61,926 nt of DNA from contig JAIRUW010000043.1 in NCBI GenBank assembly GCA_031254195.1, positions 1 to 61,926 of the forward strand, given 5' to 3'. Below are positions 47,481 to 55,835 of the stretch, piece by piece. The notes under the pieces were generated by a model. That model had not been told where the DNA came from and ran no database searches. It was given only the letters and a program-made list of their open reading frames with translations. The stretch is from Oscillospiraceae bacterium. Its GTDB lineage: Bacteria; Bacillota; Clostridia; Oscillospirales; UBA929. The first letter of the stretch is position 1. Each line of letters begins with the position of its first letter. Made by a program: the position numbers and the translations under genes.

Positions 47481-48359
47481 ATGTTTGATGCCTTGCGGGA
47501 ATATGAAGTGTACCTGAGCGGGGAGAAGCAAGCCTCGCAGAATACGCAGGTCTCCTATATGCGGGATCTGCGCCAGTTCGCGGGCTTTTTGGACGCGCCG
47601 CTGGAAAAGGCGGACACCCAAATCGTTTCCGCTTACGCGGGGTCCTTAACGGCGCGCGGGAAATCCACCTCCACCGTCATGCGCTCCATCGCCTCGCTGA
47701 AGAGCTTTTACGGCTTCATGCTCGACCGCGGCTATGTGCGGGAGAACCCCGTCCGCAGCCTTGCCCCGGCCCGCGCCGAGCGCAAAGCCCCCCAAATCCT
47801 CTCCGGGCAGGAAGTCGAGCTTCTGCTGCAAGCGCCCAGATGCACCGACCCCAAAGGGTTCCGCGACAAGGCCATGCTGGAGCTGCTGTATGCCACCGGA
47901 CTGCGCGTCAGCGAGCTGATCTCGCTGGATGTGGAAGACGTAAACCTCAGCTTGCGCTTTATCCGTTGCAATGCGGCGGGGCATGAGCGCGTCATCCCCA
48001 TCTATCAGGCGGCGGCGCAGGCGCTCTCCAATTATATCAACAAAGCCCGCAAGCAAATGATCTCCCTCCCCGAGGAACAGGCACTGTTTGTCAACATCAA
48101 CGGCAGCCGGATGAGCCGGCAGGGCTTTTGGAAAATCATCAAGCATTATCAGGAAAAAGCGCAGATTCAAAAGCAGACCACGCCGCACACACTGCGCCAC
48201 TCGTTTGCCATGCACCTTCTGGAAAACGGCGCCGACCTGCGCTCTCTGCAAGAAATGCTGGGCCACGCCGATATTTCCTCCACACAGGTCTATGCCAACA
48301 TGATTAAAAACAAGCTGGCGGATGTTTACCAAAAGGCGCATCCGAAAGCCAGAAGATAA
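47481..48359 (+). CDS. xerD: Site-specific tyrosine recombinase XerD
   Basis: 292 aa, resolving chromosome dimers at dif. The N-terminal SAM-like core-binding domain spans 1-100 and the catalytic domain 105-290. Catalytic residues seen: R142 (TGLRVSEL), H236 and R239 (HTLRHSFA), H262 (LGHADISS) and nucleophile Y271. The beta-hairpin that normally reads GKGNKER is NAAGHER here, so the usual catalytic Lys is not evident. ATG 47481 follows GAGAAGGTGG by 8 nt. The length and C-terminus fit XerD rather than a phage integrase. Confidence 0.9.
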   Translation: MFDALREYEVYLSGEKQASQNTQVSYMRDLRQFAGFLDAPLEKADTQIVSAYAGSLTARGKSTSTVMRSIASLKSFYGFMLDRGYVRENPVRSLAPARAERKAPQILSGQEVELLLQAPRCTDPKGFRDKAMLELLYATGLRVSELISLDVEDVNLSLRFIRCNAAGHERVIPIYQAAAQALSNYINKARKQMISLPEEQALFVNINGSRMSRQGFWKIIKHYQEKAQIQKQTTPHTLRHSFAMHLLENGADLRSLQEMLGHADISSTQVYANMIKNKLADVYQKAHPKARR

Positions 48360-48371
48360 GGAGACGCCGCA

Positions 48372-49328
48372 TTGGCTGGTTTTTTTGGGCTATTCGATTT
48401 CACCAAACCCGGCAAGGGCGTAGACGTCAACGCGCCTCCCAAGAAAGCGTTTTTTCGCTTTTGGGAGCTGTATTGGCGCAAATTTTCGCGTTTTATTTTA
48501 CTGAACCTGCTCGCCTTCCTCTTCCTGCTGCCCATCGTCACGCTGGCCTTTCAGGCGTTCAACGCGTGGCTTTACGGCATGATGTCCGAATCCGCCATCA
48601 CGGAAATGCTCCTCGGAGCTGAAGAGGGCGAGAATACAATCGTCTTTGGAATCCTGCAAAGCATCCTGATGTCCGCCTCGTTCTCCCTCCCAGCGCCGGT
48701 GGCGCTCTTTCTGCTGGCTATTTCCGTCGTTTTCTACGGCCCGGCCATGTGCGGCATGACGTATATCCTGCGGAATTTCTCACGCGAGGAGCACGCCTGG
48801 CTGAGCGACTTCTTCGTGCAGATGAAGAAGAATTTTGCTCAGGGCGTCGCGCTCGGTTTACTGGAGCTGCTGGCCATATCGCTCCTCTTTTTCAACATCA
48901 CCACCCAAGCCGTGGAAGACGCCGGCTGGCTTTCCGCGTCGCTGCCGCTGATCCAGTATATTTCAATATTCCTCCTCGTGATTATCCTGTTCACACGGCA
49001 ATATACCTACGCGATGGCCGTCACCTTCGACCTCAAATTCCCCGTCATCATCAAAAACTCGTTCGCTTTCGCCTTCATAGGGCTGTTCCGCAACATCGGA
49101 GTGCTGCTGTTTCAGGCCGCCCTCATTTTCGCGGTGCTGTTCGTCCCGTACGCCGACATTATCCTGATGCCTTTCTTCTTCTTCTCGCTCACCGGCTTTT
49201 TGGCCATCTTCGCCACTTTCCCGCTGATCAACAAGCACATGCTGCTGCCCGCCATGGAGCGCAAGAGAGCCGCCGAGGAGGCGGGGGAGCAGGACAAGGA
49301 AACAGATAACGGCGAAGGGCCCGCGTAA
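48372..49328 (+). CDS. DUF624/YesL-like membrane protein
   Basis: 318 aa with about six hydrophobic segments and a C-terminal charged tail (Glu/Lys/Asp). The N-terminal GFFGLFDFTKPGKGV and FWELYWRKFSRF pattern resembles YesL-type proteins of Firmicutes, of unknown role. It starts with TTG 48372, 8 nt after AAGGAG; no ATG fits. Its stop lies inside a terminator stem. Confidence 0.7.
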   Translation: MAGFFGLFDFTKPGKGVDVNAPPKKAFFRFWELYWRKFSRFILLNLLAFLFLLPIVTLAFQAFNAWLYGMMSESAITEMLLGAEEGENTIVFGILQSILMSASFSLPAPVALFLLAISVVFYGPAMCGMTYILRNFSREEHAWLSDFFVQMKKNFAQGVALGLLELLAISLLFFNITTQAVEDAGWLSASLPLIQYISIFLLVIILFTRQYTYAMAVTFDLKFPVIIKNSFAFAFIGLFRNIGVLLFQAALIFAVLFVPYADIILMPFFFFSLTGFLAIFATFPLINKHMLLPAMERKRAAEEAGEQDKETDNGEGPA

Positions 49329-49344
49329 GCGGGCTCTTCTTTTT
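49315..49344 (+). terminator. Intrinsic terminator overlapping the stop codon
   Basis: GGGCCCGC (49317-49324) and GCGGGCTC (49329-49336) pair across a GTAA loop that contains the TAA stop, followed by TTCTTTTT. It marks the boundary between the GC-rich core and the lower-GC patch. The next 130 bp contain no confident promoter. Confidence 0.8.
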
Positions 49345-49473
49345 AACGGATGACTATGTTAGTGAAAATGCTTGATTCTCTAAAGAATAGTTTACTAATT
49401 TCGATATATAAGTAATCGGCCAATGGAGGGCGCAGTTAGAGTTGTGCTTCAAATCAAGAATGGAGTGAGATTA

Positions 49474-50871
49474 TTGACAAAACATACGCTGAAGAGAATC
49501 GGAGCTTTTACCTTGGCGCTGGTGATACTTTTACCGTTGTTTACGTTAACTTCATCCGCTTCCGATGATTCCGAACCTACACCTGATCCTATACCTGATC
49601 CTGCGCCTGATTATGCCGCTTTAATGATGGCGCTGGAAGAAAAATACCCCACCGGTACGCGTTATACAAATTCTACGAGCTATGTGTGGAAGGGCGGATT
49701 TTTTCATGCGGGCAAAGGCTGCATGGCATTTGCTTTTATGTTAAGCGATGCAGCATTCGGCGATGTTCCGGCTCGGTATTGTACTGATTTTAGCGAACTC
49801 AGAGTCGGTGACGTTGTCCGTATCAATAAAGATAAACATTCCGTAATCATTTTAGAAATGGACGGGACAACTATAACGGTTGCAGAGGCGAACTATAACA
49901 GCGCTGTTCTTTGGGGGCGCACGTTTACATATCAGGCATTCGAGTCCGCCTTTAACTACGCTCTTACAAGATATGACGACGACGCGGGCACAAGCCCTGA
50001 ACGTCCTATTTATGACGACCCTGAATCTGCCGAAGACGTCATCGTTCCGAGCGACGATGACAATTTTACTATAAATCTAACCACCGAAACCTTGAACACC
50101 CCCAGTGGATACAAGATTTCATCCTACAGCGTTGACGGCGGCGTAAAATGGAAAGCGCTGCAAAATGAAGCGCGGGATCCCACCAATCCCCGAAGCCCGT
50201 TTCACCCCACCAAATTGGGCAGGCTATTCAAATCAGGAAAAACCACGGAGCTTTGGATTTCTAGCGGTGTTTTAGAAAAAAACGCTGACAAAAAAAAGGT
50301 TCCCGGCGGAGATACTCCGGCTGTCATTGTGAAATTTGAAATAATTGAAGGTGCTAGTCAAAACGAGGTAAAAGCTAATAGATTTGCGGTTAATTACCTC
50401 CTCAAAGCCGACAACACCGGACTAACCGCTGGAAACTGGGTTTTCGTTGAAAGAGGTTCCAAAAACCCCACTGATTCCATTTCCAGCGAAAGCGGTGTTA
50501 TATTCGGCCCGGCTGTTATGAATAACGGCAAAGCGGGTAAAACTGCGTCTGAGTGGTTCAAGGTTAACGCTGACGGCGTCCCTGTAAGCGATGTAGCAGG
50601 TTCCAATAGCACATACTTTTATAGAGTCGCTCCCAAGGATAAAGGCGATTCCGGCAACTGGGTCGCGGGCGGAAAAATGACAAAGGTTCGTGTTCTGGGG
50701 TTGAGAAAAGCTCCGAAGGTCAAAGGCTACGCCAAAGTCAAGCCCCAGGATTTTTTCAGCACCGATGGAGTCATATTTATGAAGGGCCCCAATGCTAAAA
50801 TCGCTGGAATCAAGCACCTCTTTTTAGGCGCAACAGACAAGAAGCCGCGAAGCGCAAAAGGAAAAGCATAG
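49474..50871 (+). CDS. Secreted protein with CHAP/NlpC-like cysteine peptidase fold
   Basis: 465 aa starting at TTG 49474 after GGAGTGAG; the signal peptide is about residues 1-30, then a Pro/Asp linker. Residues 45-160 resemble the papain-like CHAP/NlpC fold seen in clostridial surface proteins: C83 in GKGCMAFAFMLSD, H122 in DKHSVIIL and N140 or N142 in AEANYN could form the triad. Residues 190-465 are unrecognised and beta-rich in look, ending in a basic tail. Base composition is clearly lower in GC than the core. It may be a wall-active or adhesive protein; the substrate is unknown. Confidence 0.7.
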   Translation: MTKHTLKRIGAFTLALVILLPLFTLTSSASDDSEPTPDPIPDPAPDYAALMMALEEKYPTGTRYTNSTSYVWKGGFFHAGKGCMAFAFMLSDAAFGDVPARYCTDFSELRVGDVVRINKDKHSVIILEMDGTTITVAEANYNSAVLWGRTFTYQAFESAFNYALTRYDDDAGTSPERPIYDDPESAEDVIVPSDDDNFTINLTTETLNTPSGYKISSYSVDGGVKWKALQNEARDPTNPRSPFHPTKLGRLFKSGKTTELWISSGVLEKNADKKKVPGGDTPAVIVKFEIIEGASQNEVKANRFAVNYLLKADNTGLTAGNWVFVERGSKNPTDSISSESGVIFGPAVMNNGKAGKTASEWFKVNADGVPVSDVAGSNSTYFYRVAPKDKGDSGNWVAGGKMTKVRVLGLRKAPKVKGYAKVKPQDFFSTDGVIFMKGPNAKIAGIKHLFLGATDKKPRSAKGKA

Positions 50872-50907
50872 GCGGCATAAAACAAGAAATATTTGCAAAT
50901 ACCCAAA

Positions 50908-50951
50908 AATAACACTTGACAACCGTTTATCATGGTGTATTATAATCCCAG
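50908..50951 (+). repeat. Copy 1 of duplicated promoter repeat
   Basis: 44-bp element nearly identical to 52550-52594, differing only around 50928. It holds TTGACA (50916-50921) and the TATTAT/TATAAT overlap (50938-50946), spacing 16 or 19, and drives the two-gene secreted operon. Confidence 0.85.
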
Positions 50952-50997
50952 TAATAATTCCCCTTAAATAGCACAATATGTTATGGAGCGGTGTCAA

Positions 50998-51729
50998 ATG
51001 AAAAAGAAAGCACTTATCTTTGTAGGCTTAGGCGTGTTACTTACGGTGTGCCTTATCGTAGCTCTCAGTGGCAGCGGAGAAACGCCTGTACGTGTGGGTA
51101 CGCAGGGTGTAATGCACGTGAGTCTTGCCCGATTTTACACGCTGGAGGAAGCCGTGAATGAATCCGATGTGGTATTGGATGTTACGATTACGGCATGGTT
51201 AGGAGAAAATCTAGGCGATATTAGGACAACTTTTTTTGACGCGGATGTTAATACTGCGTTGAAAGGAAATGCGCCAGACAAAATCACACTATTGCAAATT
51301 GGAAACAGTGAGGTTACTGTGGACAGTTTTCCCTTGTTCCAAAAAGGTAACCGATTGATTGTTTTTTTGAGCAAGCTAGAATGGACGGATTATGAAATAA
51401 ACTTTAATCTTGATTATGATAATCAATACATCCTTCTTGGCGCACATTCCACGGTTTTGCATGTTGAGAATGTACAAAACGCTTCATATGCCCTAGATAG
51501 ATTTGGAATGCTTACAACAGAATACTTTAGCGAGCAAACTGATTCGCTTGAGTTAAGCGCGAGAATGTCTGCGATTGATGAGACAACGCGGCAACAGTTC
51601 TGGAAAAAAATGAATGCTTCCGACCCTCTTATAACTCAATTGAGCGGACCCATAAATCATATTGTTCGATATGATGACTATATTAGTGAAATCGAACGTT
51701 TTGCAGAAAAGGAAGGTGCTTCTGAATGA
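50998..51729 (+). CDS. Secreted or membrane-anchored protein of unknown function
   Basis: 243 aa with an N-terminal hydrophobic anchor (about 6-24) that lacks a proper lipobox. The rest looks like a small beta-rich extracellular domain: LEEAVNESDVVLDVTI, ALKGNAPDKITLLQIG and FQKGNRLIVFL follow the pattern of predicted surface domains in Firmicutes that I cannot name. I chose ATG 50998, 9 nt after GGAG. It overlaps the metalloprotease gene (ATGA), so the two products probably work together, perhaps as inhibitor, substrate or partner. AT-rich codon use. Confidence 0.7.
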   Translation: MKKKALIFVGLGVLLTVCLIVALSGSGETPVRVGTQGVMHVSLARFYTLEEAVNESDVVLDVTITAWLGENLGDIRTTFFDADVNTALKGNAPDKITLLQIGNSEVTVDSFPLFQKGNRLIVFLSKLEWTDYEINFNLDYDNQYILLGAHSTVLHVENVQNASYALDRFGMLTTEYFSEQTDSLELSARMSAIDETTRQQFWKKMNASDPLITQLSGPINHIVRYDDYISEIERFAEKEGASE

Positions 51730-52448
51730 AAAGGAAAGTGTCTCTTACATTGGTGATTATCATCTGTCTAGTCTTTGTGCCTCATTCGTTTGCGCATACG
51801 ACGAAACAGGAGTCAAGTCTTATGTGGAGCGAAGCGAATGGCTGGGTTATAAACGAAGATACTCATACCAATGGAACGACGATATATTATAAGTTTGACA
51901 ATAATGACAATAATCTGACACAAACTTATAAAGATTATACTAGTGCTGGGGCGAGCAGATGGAGCGGAACAGTTACAATTTCTGAATCATCAAGCGCCAC
52001 AGGTGTTGTTAAAACATATTATTGGCAAGACGGCGTTATTGCTTCTTTTGGTTATCCTAAAACAGATTCTTCTGGGCATTTGACTTCGTGGGAAATAAGA
52101 ATGAATCGATTTTATACAGTGTCAAACTCTGTCATGGCACACGAGTTTGGACATGTTGTAGGATTGAAGGATCTTTATAATCCAAATAATTGGGGAAAAT
52201 TAATGTACGGATATGATAGTGGACCCGCAGGTTCACCCACGACAACGGATAAAATTGGCGCAAATGTGATTACAGGCGTTCATTCATCTCATACGTGGAA
52301 GCATACATATACTGGCTTAGATATTTTTAACAGACGTTATCATACTAGATCATGTACTGTTTGCGACGGTATAGGTAGAATGAACGGAGTCATATGGACT
52401 GAGTTGTGCTCGGTAGCTATGGGGAAATGTATGGTTTGTAGTGGATAA
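51726..52448 (+). CDS. Secreted snapalysin-like zinc metalloprotease
   Basis: 240 aa with signal peptide (about 1-23). The metzincin motif is HEFGHVVGLKD at residues 139-149, with Asp as third zinc ligand as in snapalysins (M7) rather than the usual His; M160 in KLMYG is the Met-turn. A C-terminal extension has five cysteines (210, 213, 228, 235, 238) in CTVC and CMVC pairs, a possible small metal or disulfide module. Low GC and AT-rich codons suggest acquisition. GGAAGGTG precedes the start inside the upstream gene. Confidence 0.82.
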   Translation: MKRKVSLTLVIIICLVFVPHSFAHTTKQESSLMWSEANGWVINEDTHTNGTTIYYKFDNNDNNLTQTYKDYTSAGASRWSGTVTISESSSATGVVKTYYWQDGVIASFGYPKTDSSGHLTSWEIRMNRFYTVSNSVMAHEFGHVVGLKDLYNPNNWGKLMYGYDSGPAGSPTTTDKIGANVITGVHSSHTWKHTYTGLDIFNRRYHTRSCTVCDGIGRMNGVIWTELCSVAMGKCMVCSG

Positions 52449-52484
52449 GAATTTTCACAACAAGTTATGCGTTACAAAGCATTC

Positions 52485-52514
52485 AAAAAGAAACGCCATT
52501 AGGTGTCTCTTTTT
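52485..52514 (+). terminator. Intrinsic terminator after the metalloprotease
   Basis: A13-bp stem with one mismatch and one G-U pair (52485-52497 with 52502-52514, ATTA loop) ends in TCTCTTTTT. Confidence 0.75.
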
Positions 52515-52549
52515 GGGAGGCTCATAAATTATCTGCAAAATATTTTATG

Positions 52550-52594
52550 AATAACACTTGACAACCGTTTCCTCATGGTGTATTATAATCCCAG
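52550..52594 (+). repeat. Copy 2 of duplicated promoter repeat: T-box promoter
   Basis: TTGACA (52558-52563) and TATTAT (52581-52586) are 17 bp apart, or TATAAT (52584-52589) at 20. Transcription would start near 52595, directly ahead of the T-box. It is a near-copy of 50908-50951. Confidence 0.85.
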
Positions 52595-52958
52595 CTTTAT
52601 CACAAAGGCGATGATCGGGAACAAGTAGCCCCCCAAGCCTTCCCTCCAGAGAGTCGGCGGTTGGTGTGAGCCGGCAGGGGAGCGGGCGGTGAATACATCC
52701 CGGGAGCCGCGCACCGAACGATGCGAAGAGCGGCGTCGGTTCGCAGGGCGGGGAAATTCATTTTTCACGCCTGACCGCGAACCGCACACGGCGCTTGACA
52801 CATCCGGTAGGCCGCGACGGGTGCGCCCGTTACAGCGCTGGGGGTATGTTAGTACCCTATAAGCGTATGGCCGTGAGGCCATGCGAAACTGAGGTGGTAC
52901 CGCGGTTGCATTATTTGTGATCGTCCTCGGATTATTCAATCCGGGGGCGTTTTAATTT
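52595..52958 (+). promoter_or_regulatory. Tyrosine-type T-box leader with terminator
   Basis: This 5' leader senses uncharged tRNA. Stem I begins with GGCGATGATCGGGAACAAGTAG; AGAGAG and GGTTGGTGTGA mark the distal loops, and the specifier region reads GGTGAATACATCC, placing codon UAC (52694-52696, Tyr) in the GAA-NNN-A frame. The invariant T-box GGTGGTACCGCGG lies at 52893-52905. The terminator is a 12-bp stem (52922-52933 with 52938-52949) with an ATTC loop and TTTTAATTT. Uncharged tRNA-Tyr would favour the antiterminator and turn on the downstream operon. The whole 52515-52982 gap is thus regulatory. Confidence 0.93.
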
Positions 52959-52982
52959 GCCCCCAAAGAAAGGTTGGTTTCC

Positions 52983-54482
52983 ATGTTAATCAAGGTTCTG
53001 CTTCTCCTGCTGTTCTTTGGCGTCACGGTCTTCGTCGGGCTGTATTTTCGGAAACGGTCCAGAAGCGTGAGCGATTTCGTGCTGGGCGGGCGCAACGTCG
53101 GGCCGTGGCTGTCGGCGTTCTCCTATGGCGCGACGTATTTCTCCGCCGTTGTCTTTGTCGGCTACGCCGGGCAGTTCGGCTGGCGTTTCGGCACGGCGGC
53201 CATATGGATCGGCCTCGGCAACGCCTTCATCGGCTCGCTAATGGCGTGGTTTGTCCTTGGGCGGCGTACGCGCGTCATGACCAACCACCTCAAAAGCGCC
53301 ACCATGCCGGAGTTTTTCGGCTCGCGCTATCTCTCCCCGGCGTTGAAGATCGGGGCGTCGGTCATTGTGTTCGTCTTCCTCATCCCCTATACCGCTTCCC
53401 TGTACAACGGGCTTTCCAGGCTATTCGCCATGGCGTTCGGCGTGGACTTTATCTATTGCATCATCGCCATGGGGGCGATGACCGCAATATTCGTCGTCGC
53501 CGGTGGGTATTTGGCGACCGCCGTCAACGATTTCATCCAAGGGACCATCACGGTAGTCGGCATCGTCACCATCATCGCCGTGGTGCTGAGGGATAACGGC
53601 GGCTTCAGCGCGGCGATGGACGCTCTTGCCCGGGTGGAAGACCCGTCCGTGGCGCCCGGTGCTTACACATCGTTTTTCGGGCCCGACCCGGTTACACTGC
53701 TGGGCGTCGTCATCCTCACATCGCTGGGGGCCTGGGGATTGCCGCAGATGGTGGCGAGATTCTATTCCATCAAAAGCGAAACAATGATCACCAAAGGCGC
53801 AACCGTGTCTACGGTTTTCGCCATTCTGGTGGCGGGCGGCTGTTATTTGCTTGGCAGCTTCGGCCGCCTCTACAGCGGCGTGGTGGAGCGGAGCGATAGC
53901 GGCGGCGTCATTTTCGACTCGATCATTCCCACCATCCTGTCCGGGCTTCCCGACGTCATGATTGGCGTTGTCATCGTTCTGGTGTTCGCGGCGTCGATCT
54001 CCACCCTTTCCTCTCTGGTCATGGCGTCGGCGTCCACCCTGACGCTGGACTTCATCAAGGGGCATATCATCAAGCATATGAGCGATAAGAAACAGCTCGT
54101 CATCATCCGCGCGCTGATCGTGGTCTTTATCGCCCTTTCCTCGTTCATCGCCATCATACAGTATAAGGGCGGGATTACCTTCATCGCCCAGCTCATGGGC
54201 GTTTCCTGGGGAGCGCTCGCCGGGTCGTTCCTCGCGCCCTTCCTCTATGGGCTGTATTGGAAACGCGCCAGTAAAATCTCCGTCTGGTGCAGCTTTGTGT
54301 TCAGCACCGGCCTGATGACCCTCAACATTCTCTTTAGGGACGCCTTCCCGACGCTTTTACAGTCGCCGATCAACGCCGGGGCGTTCTGTATGCTGGCGGG
54401 GCTGGTTATCGTACCGGTTGTGAGCGCGTTTACCAAGCCGCCTGCCAAAGCCGCGGTGGACAACTGTTTTTCCTGCTATTGA
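52983..54482 (+). CDS. Sodium:solute symporter (SSS family)
   Basis: 499-aa permease with about 12-13 membrane helices. The N-terminal FVLGGRNVGPWLSAFSYGAT and the Ala/Gly-rich GGYLATAVNDFIQG block are typical of sodium:solute symporters, a family that takes up proline, pantothenate, acetate and phenylacetate among others. The protein ends in CFSCY. ATG 52983 lies 9 nt after AAGAAAGG. As first gene behind the tyrosine T-box, it likely imports tyrosine or an arylacetate; the substrate is inference. Confidence 0.9.
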   Translation: MLIKVLLLLLFFGVTVFVGLYFRKRSRSVSDFVLGGRNVGPWLSAFSYGATYFSAVVFVGYAGQFGWRFGTAAIWIGLGNAFIGSLMAWFVLGRRTRVMTNHLKSATMPEFFGSRYLSPALKIGASVIVFVFLIPYTASLYNGLSRLFAMAFGVDFIYCIIAMGAMTAIFVVAGGYLATAVNDFIQGTITVVGIVTIIAVVLRDNGGFSAAMDALARVEDPSVAPGAYTSFFGPDPVTLLGVVILTSLGAWGLPQMVARFYSIKSETMITKGATVSTVFAILVAGGCYLLGSFGRLYSGVVERSDSGGVIFDSIIPTILSGLPDVMIGVVIVLVFAASISTLSSLVMASASTLTLDFIKGHIIKHMSDKKQLVIIRALIVVFIALSSFIAIIQYKGGITFIAQLMGVSWGALAGSFLAPFLYGLYWKRASKISVWCSFVFSTGLMTLNILFRDAFPTLLQSPINAGAFCMLAGLVIVPVVSAFTKPPAKAAVDNCFSCY

Positions 54483-54539
54483 AAAAAAACGCGGGCCGTG
54501 GTATAGTAATAAATGGTCAATGACCTACGGAGGATGGAC

Positions 54540-55832
54540 ATGTGGCAAGCTGACATAGAGACGATGGGCCGCGGCGCGATCCGCGCCCTTCAGGAGGAAC
54601 GCTTCCAAAACGCTTGGAAACATATATGGGACAACGCCCCGGCGCAGCGGAAGCTGCTGCTGGACGCGGGCGTTGAGCAAAACGGCATACGCTCGCTGGA
54701 CGACGTCCATACACTGCCCTTTACCGACAAAAAAGCCTTTACCAAGCATTACCCTTTCGGCCTGTTCGCCGTCCCGCAGGGGGACGTCGTGCGCTTGCAC
54801 AGCACATCGGGCACCACCAGCAAGCCGTCGATGGGCGGCTATACGGCGGGGGACATGCAGCACTGGAAAGACCTCGTGGCCCGTTTCTGCGCGATGGCCG
54901 GCGTGACGAAGAACGACACCGCCCATATCGCGTTCGGTTTTGGGATGTTCACCGGCGGCTTCGGGCTGAATTACGGCCTGGAGCATATGGGCGTCCGCGT
55001 CCTGCCGATGGGCTCGGGGCAGACGGAAAAGCAGCTGATGATGATGCGCGACATGGGCTCGACCGTTCTGGTCGCCACGCCGTCTTACGCGCTGTATCTG
55101 TCCGAAGCGGTGCGCGAGGCGGGGGTAAAGGGCGATTTGAAATTGCGGGTCGGCCTGTTCGGCGGCGAGGGGCATACGCCGGAGATGGCGGCGCAGATTG
55201 AGGAAAGCCTAGGCATCGTCGCCACCAGCAACTACGGCCTGTGCGAGCTGGGCGGCCCCGGCCTGTCGGGCGAGTGCTTAGAGCGCGGCGGGATGCACAT
55301 CGCCGAAGACCATTACTGGTGCGAAATCATCGACCCCGACACCGGCAAGGTTTTGCCGGAAGGGGAGACGGGCGAGCTGGTCGTCACCCCGCTGACGAGA
55401 GAGGCATTGCCGCTGATCCGCTACCGCACGAAGGACATCACCAAGCTCACCTACGAGCCGTGCGCCTGCGGCCGGACGCACGCCCGCATGTCCCCAACGC
55501 TCGGGCGGAGCGACGACATGCTGATTATACGCGGCGTCAACGTCTTCCCGTCACAGATCGAGAGCGTCTTGATCCGGCAGGAGCATATCGGGCCGCATTA
55601 TATGCTCCTCGTCCGGCGCGAGGGAGTGATGGACACGCTGGAGGTACAGGTTGAGCTGACGGACGGCTCGGTCTTGGAGAGCTTCCAGCTGCTGGAGAAG
55701 ATACGGGAGACCATCCGGGAGCAGATACGCAATATCCTTGGCCTGACGGTCAAGGTCACACTGGTGGCGCCGCAGACAGTCGAGCGGTTCATGGGTAAAG
55801 CGCGGCGCATTATAGATGAACGGGGGAAGTAG
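54540..55832 (+). CDS. paaK: Phenylacetate-CoA ligase paralogue 1
   Basis: AMP-forming aryl-CoA ligase of 430 aa. The AMP-binding loop is HSTSGTTSKP near residue 92; NYGLCELGGPG near 230 and RYRTKDITKL near 295 follow, then DDMLIIRGVNVFPSQ opening the C-terminal domain. It activates phenylacetate or a related arylacetate with ATP and CoA. GGAGG lies 6 nt before ATG 54540; the in-frame ATGs at 54513 and 54534 have worse sites, and 54540 gives the same length as its paralogue. iorA starts 3 bp later. Confidence 0.92.
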   Translation: MWQADIETMGRGAIRALQEERFQNAWKHIWDNAPAQRKLLLDAGVEQNGIRSLDDVHTLPFTDKKAFTKHYPFGLFAVPQGDVVRLHSTSGTTSKPSMGGYTAGDMQHWKDLVARFCAMAGVTKNDTAHIAFGFGMFTGGFGLNYGLEHMGVRVLPMGSGQTEKQLMMMRDMGSTVLVATPSYALYLSEAVREAGVKGDLKLRVGLFGGEGHTPEMAAQIEESLGIVATSNYGLCELGGPGLSGECLERGGMHIAEDHYWCEIIDPDTGKVLPEGETGELVVTPLTREALPLIRYRTKDITKLTYEPCACGRTHARMSPTLGRSDDMLIIRGVNVFPSQIESVLIRQEHIGPHYMLLVRREGVMDTLEVQVELTDGSVLESFQLLEKIRETIREQIRNILGLTVKVTLVAPQTVERFMGKARRIIDERGK

Positions 55833-55835
55833 AAC

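Noticed and set aside
47481..48359. Tyrosine recombinase as sign of a prophage or integrative element
   Set aside because: Length, neighbours and motifs fit chromosomal XerD; no attachment site, phage or conjugation genes are near.
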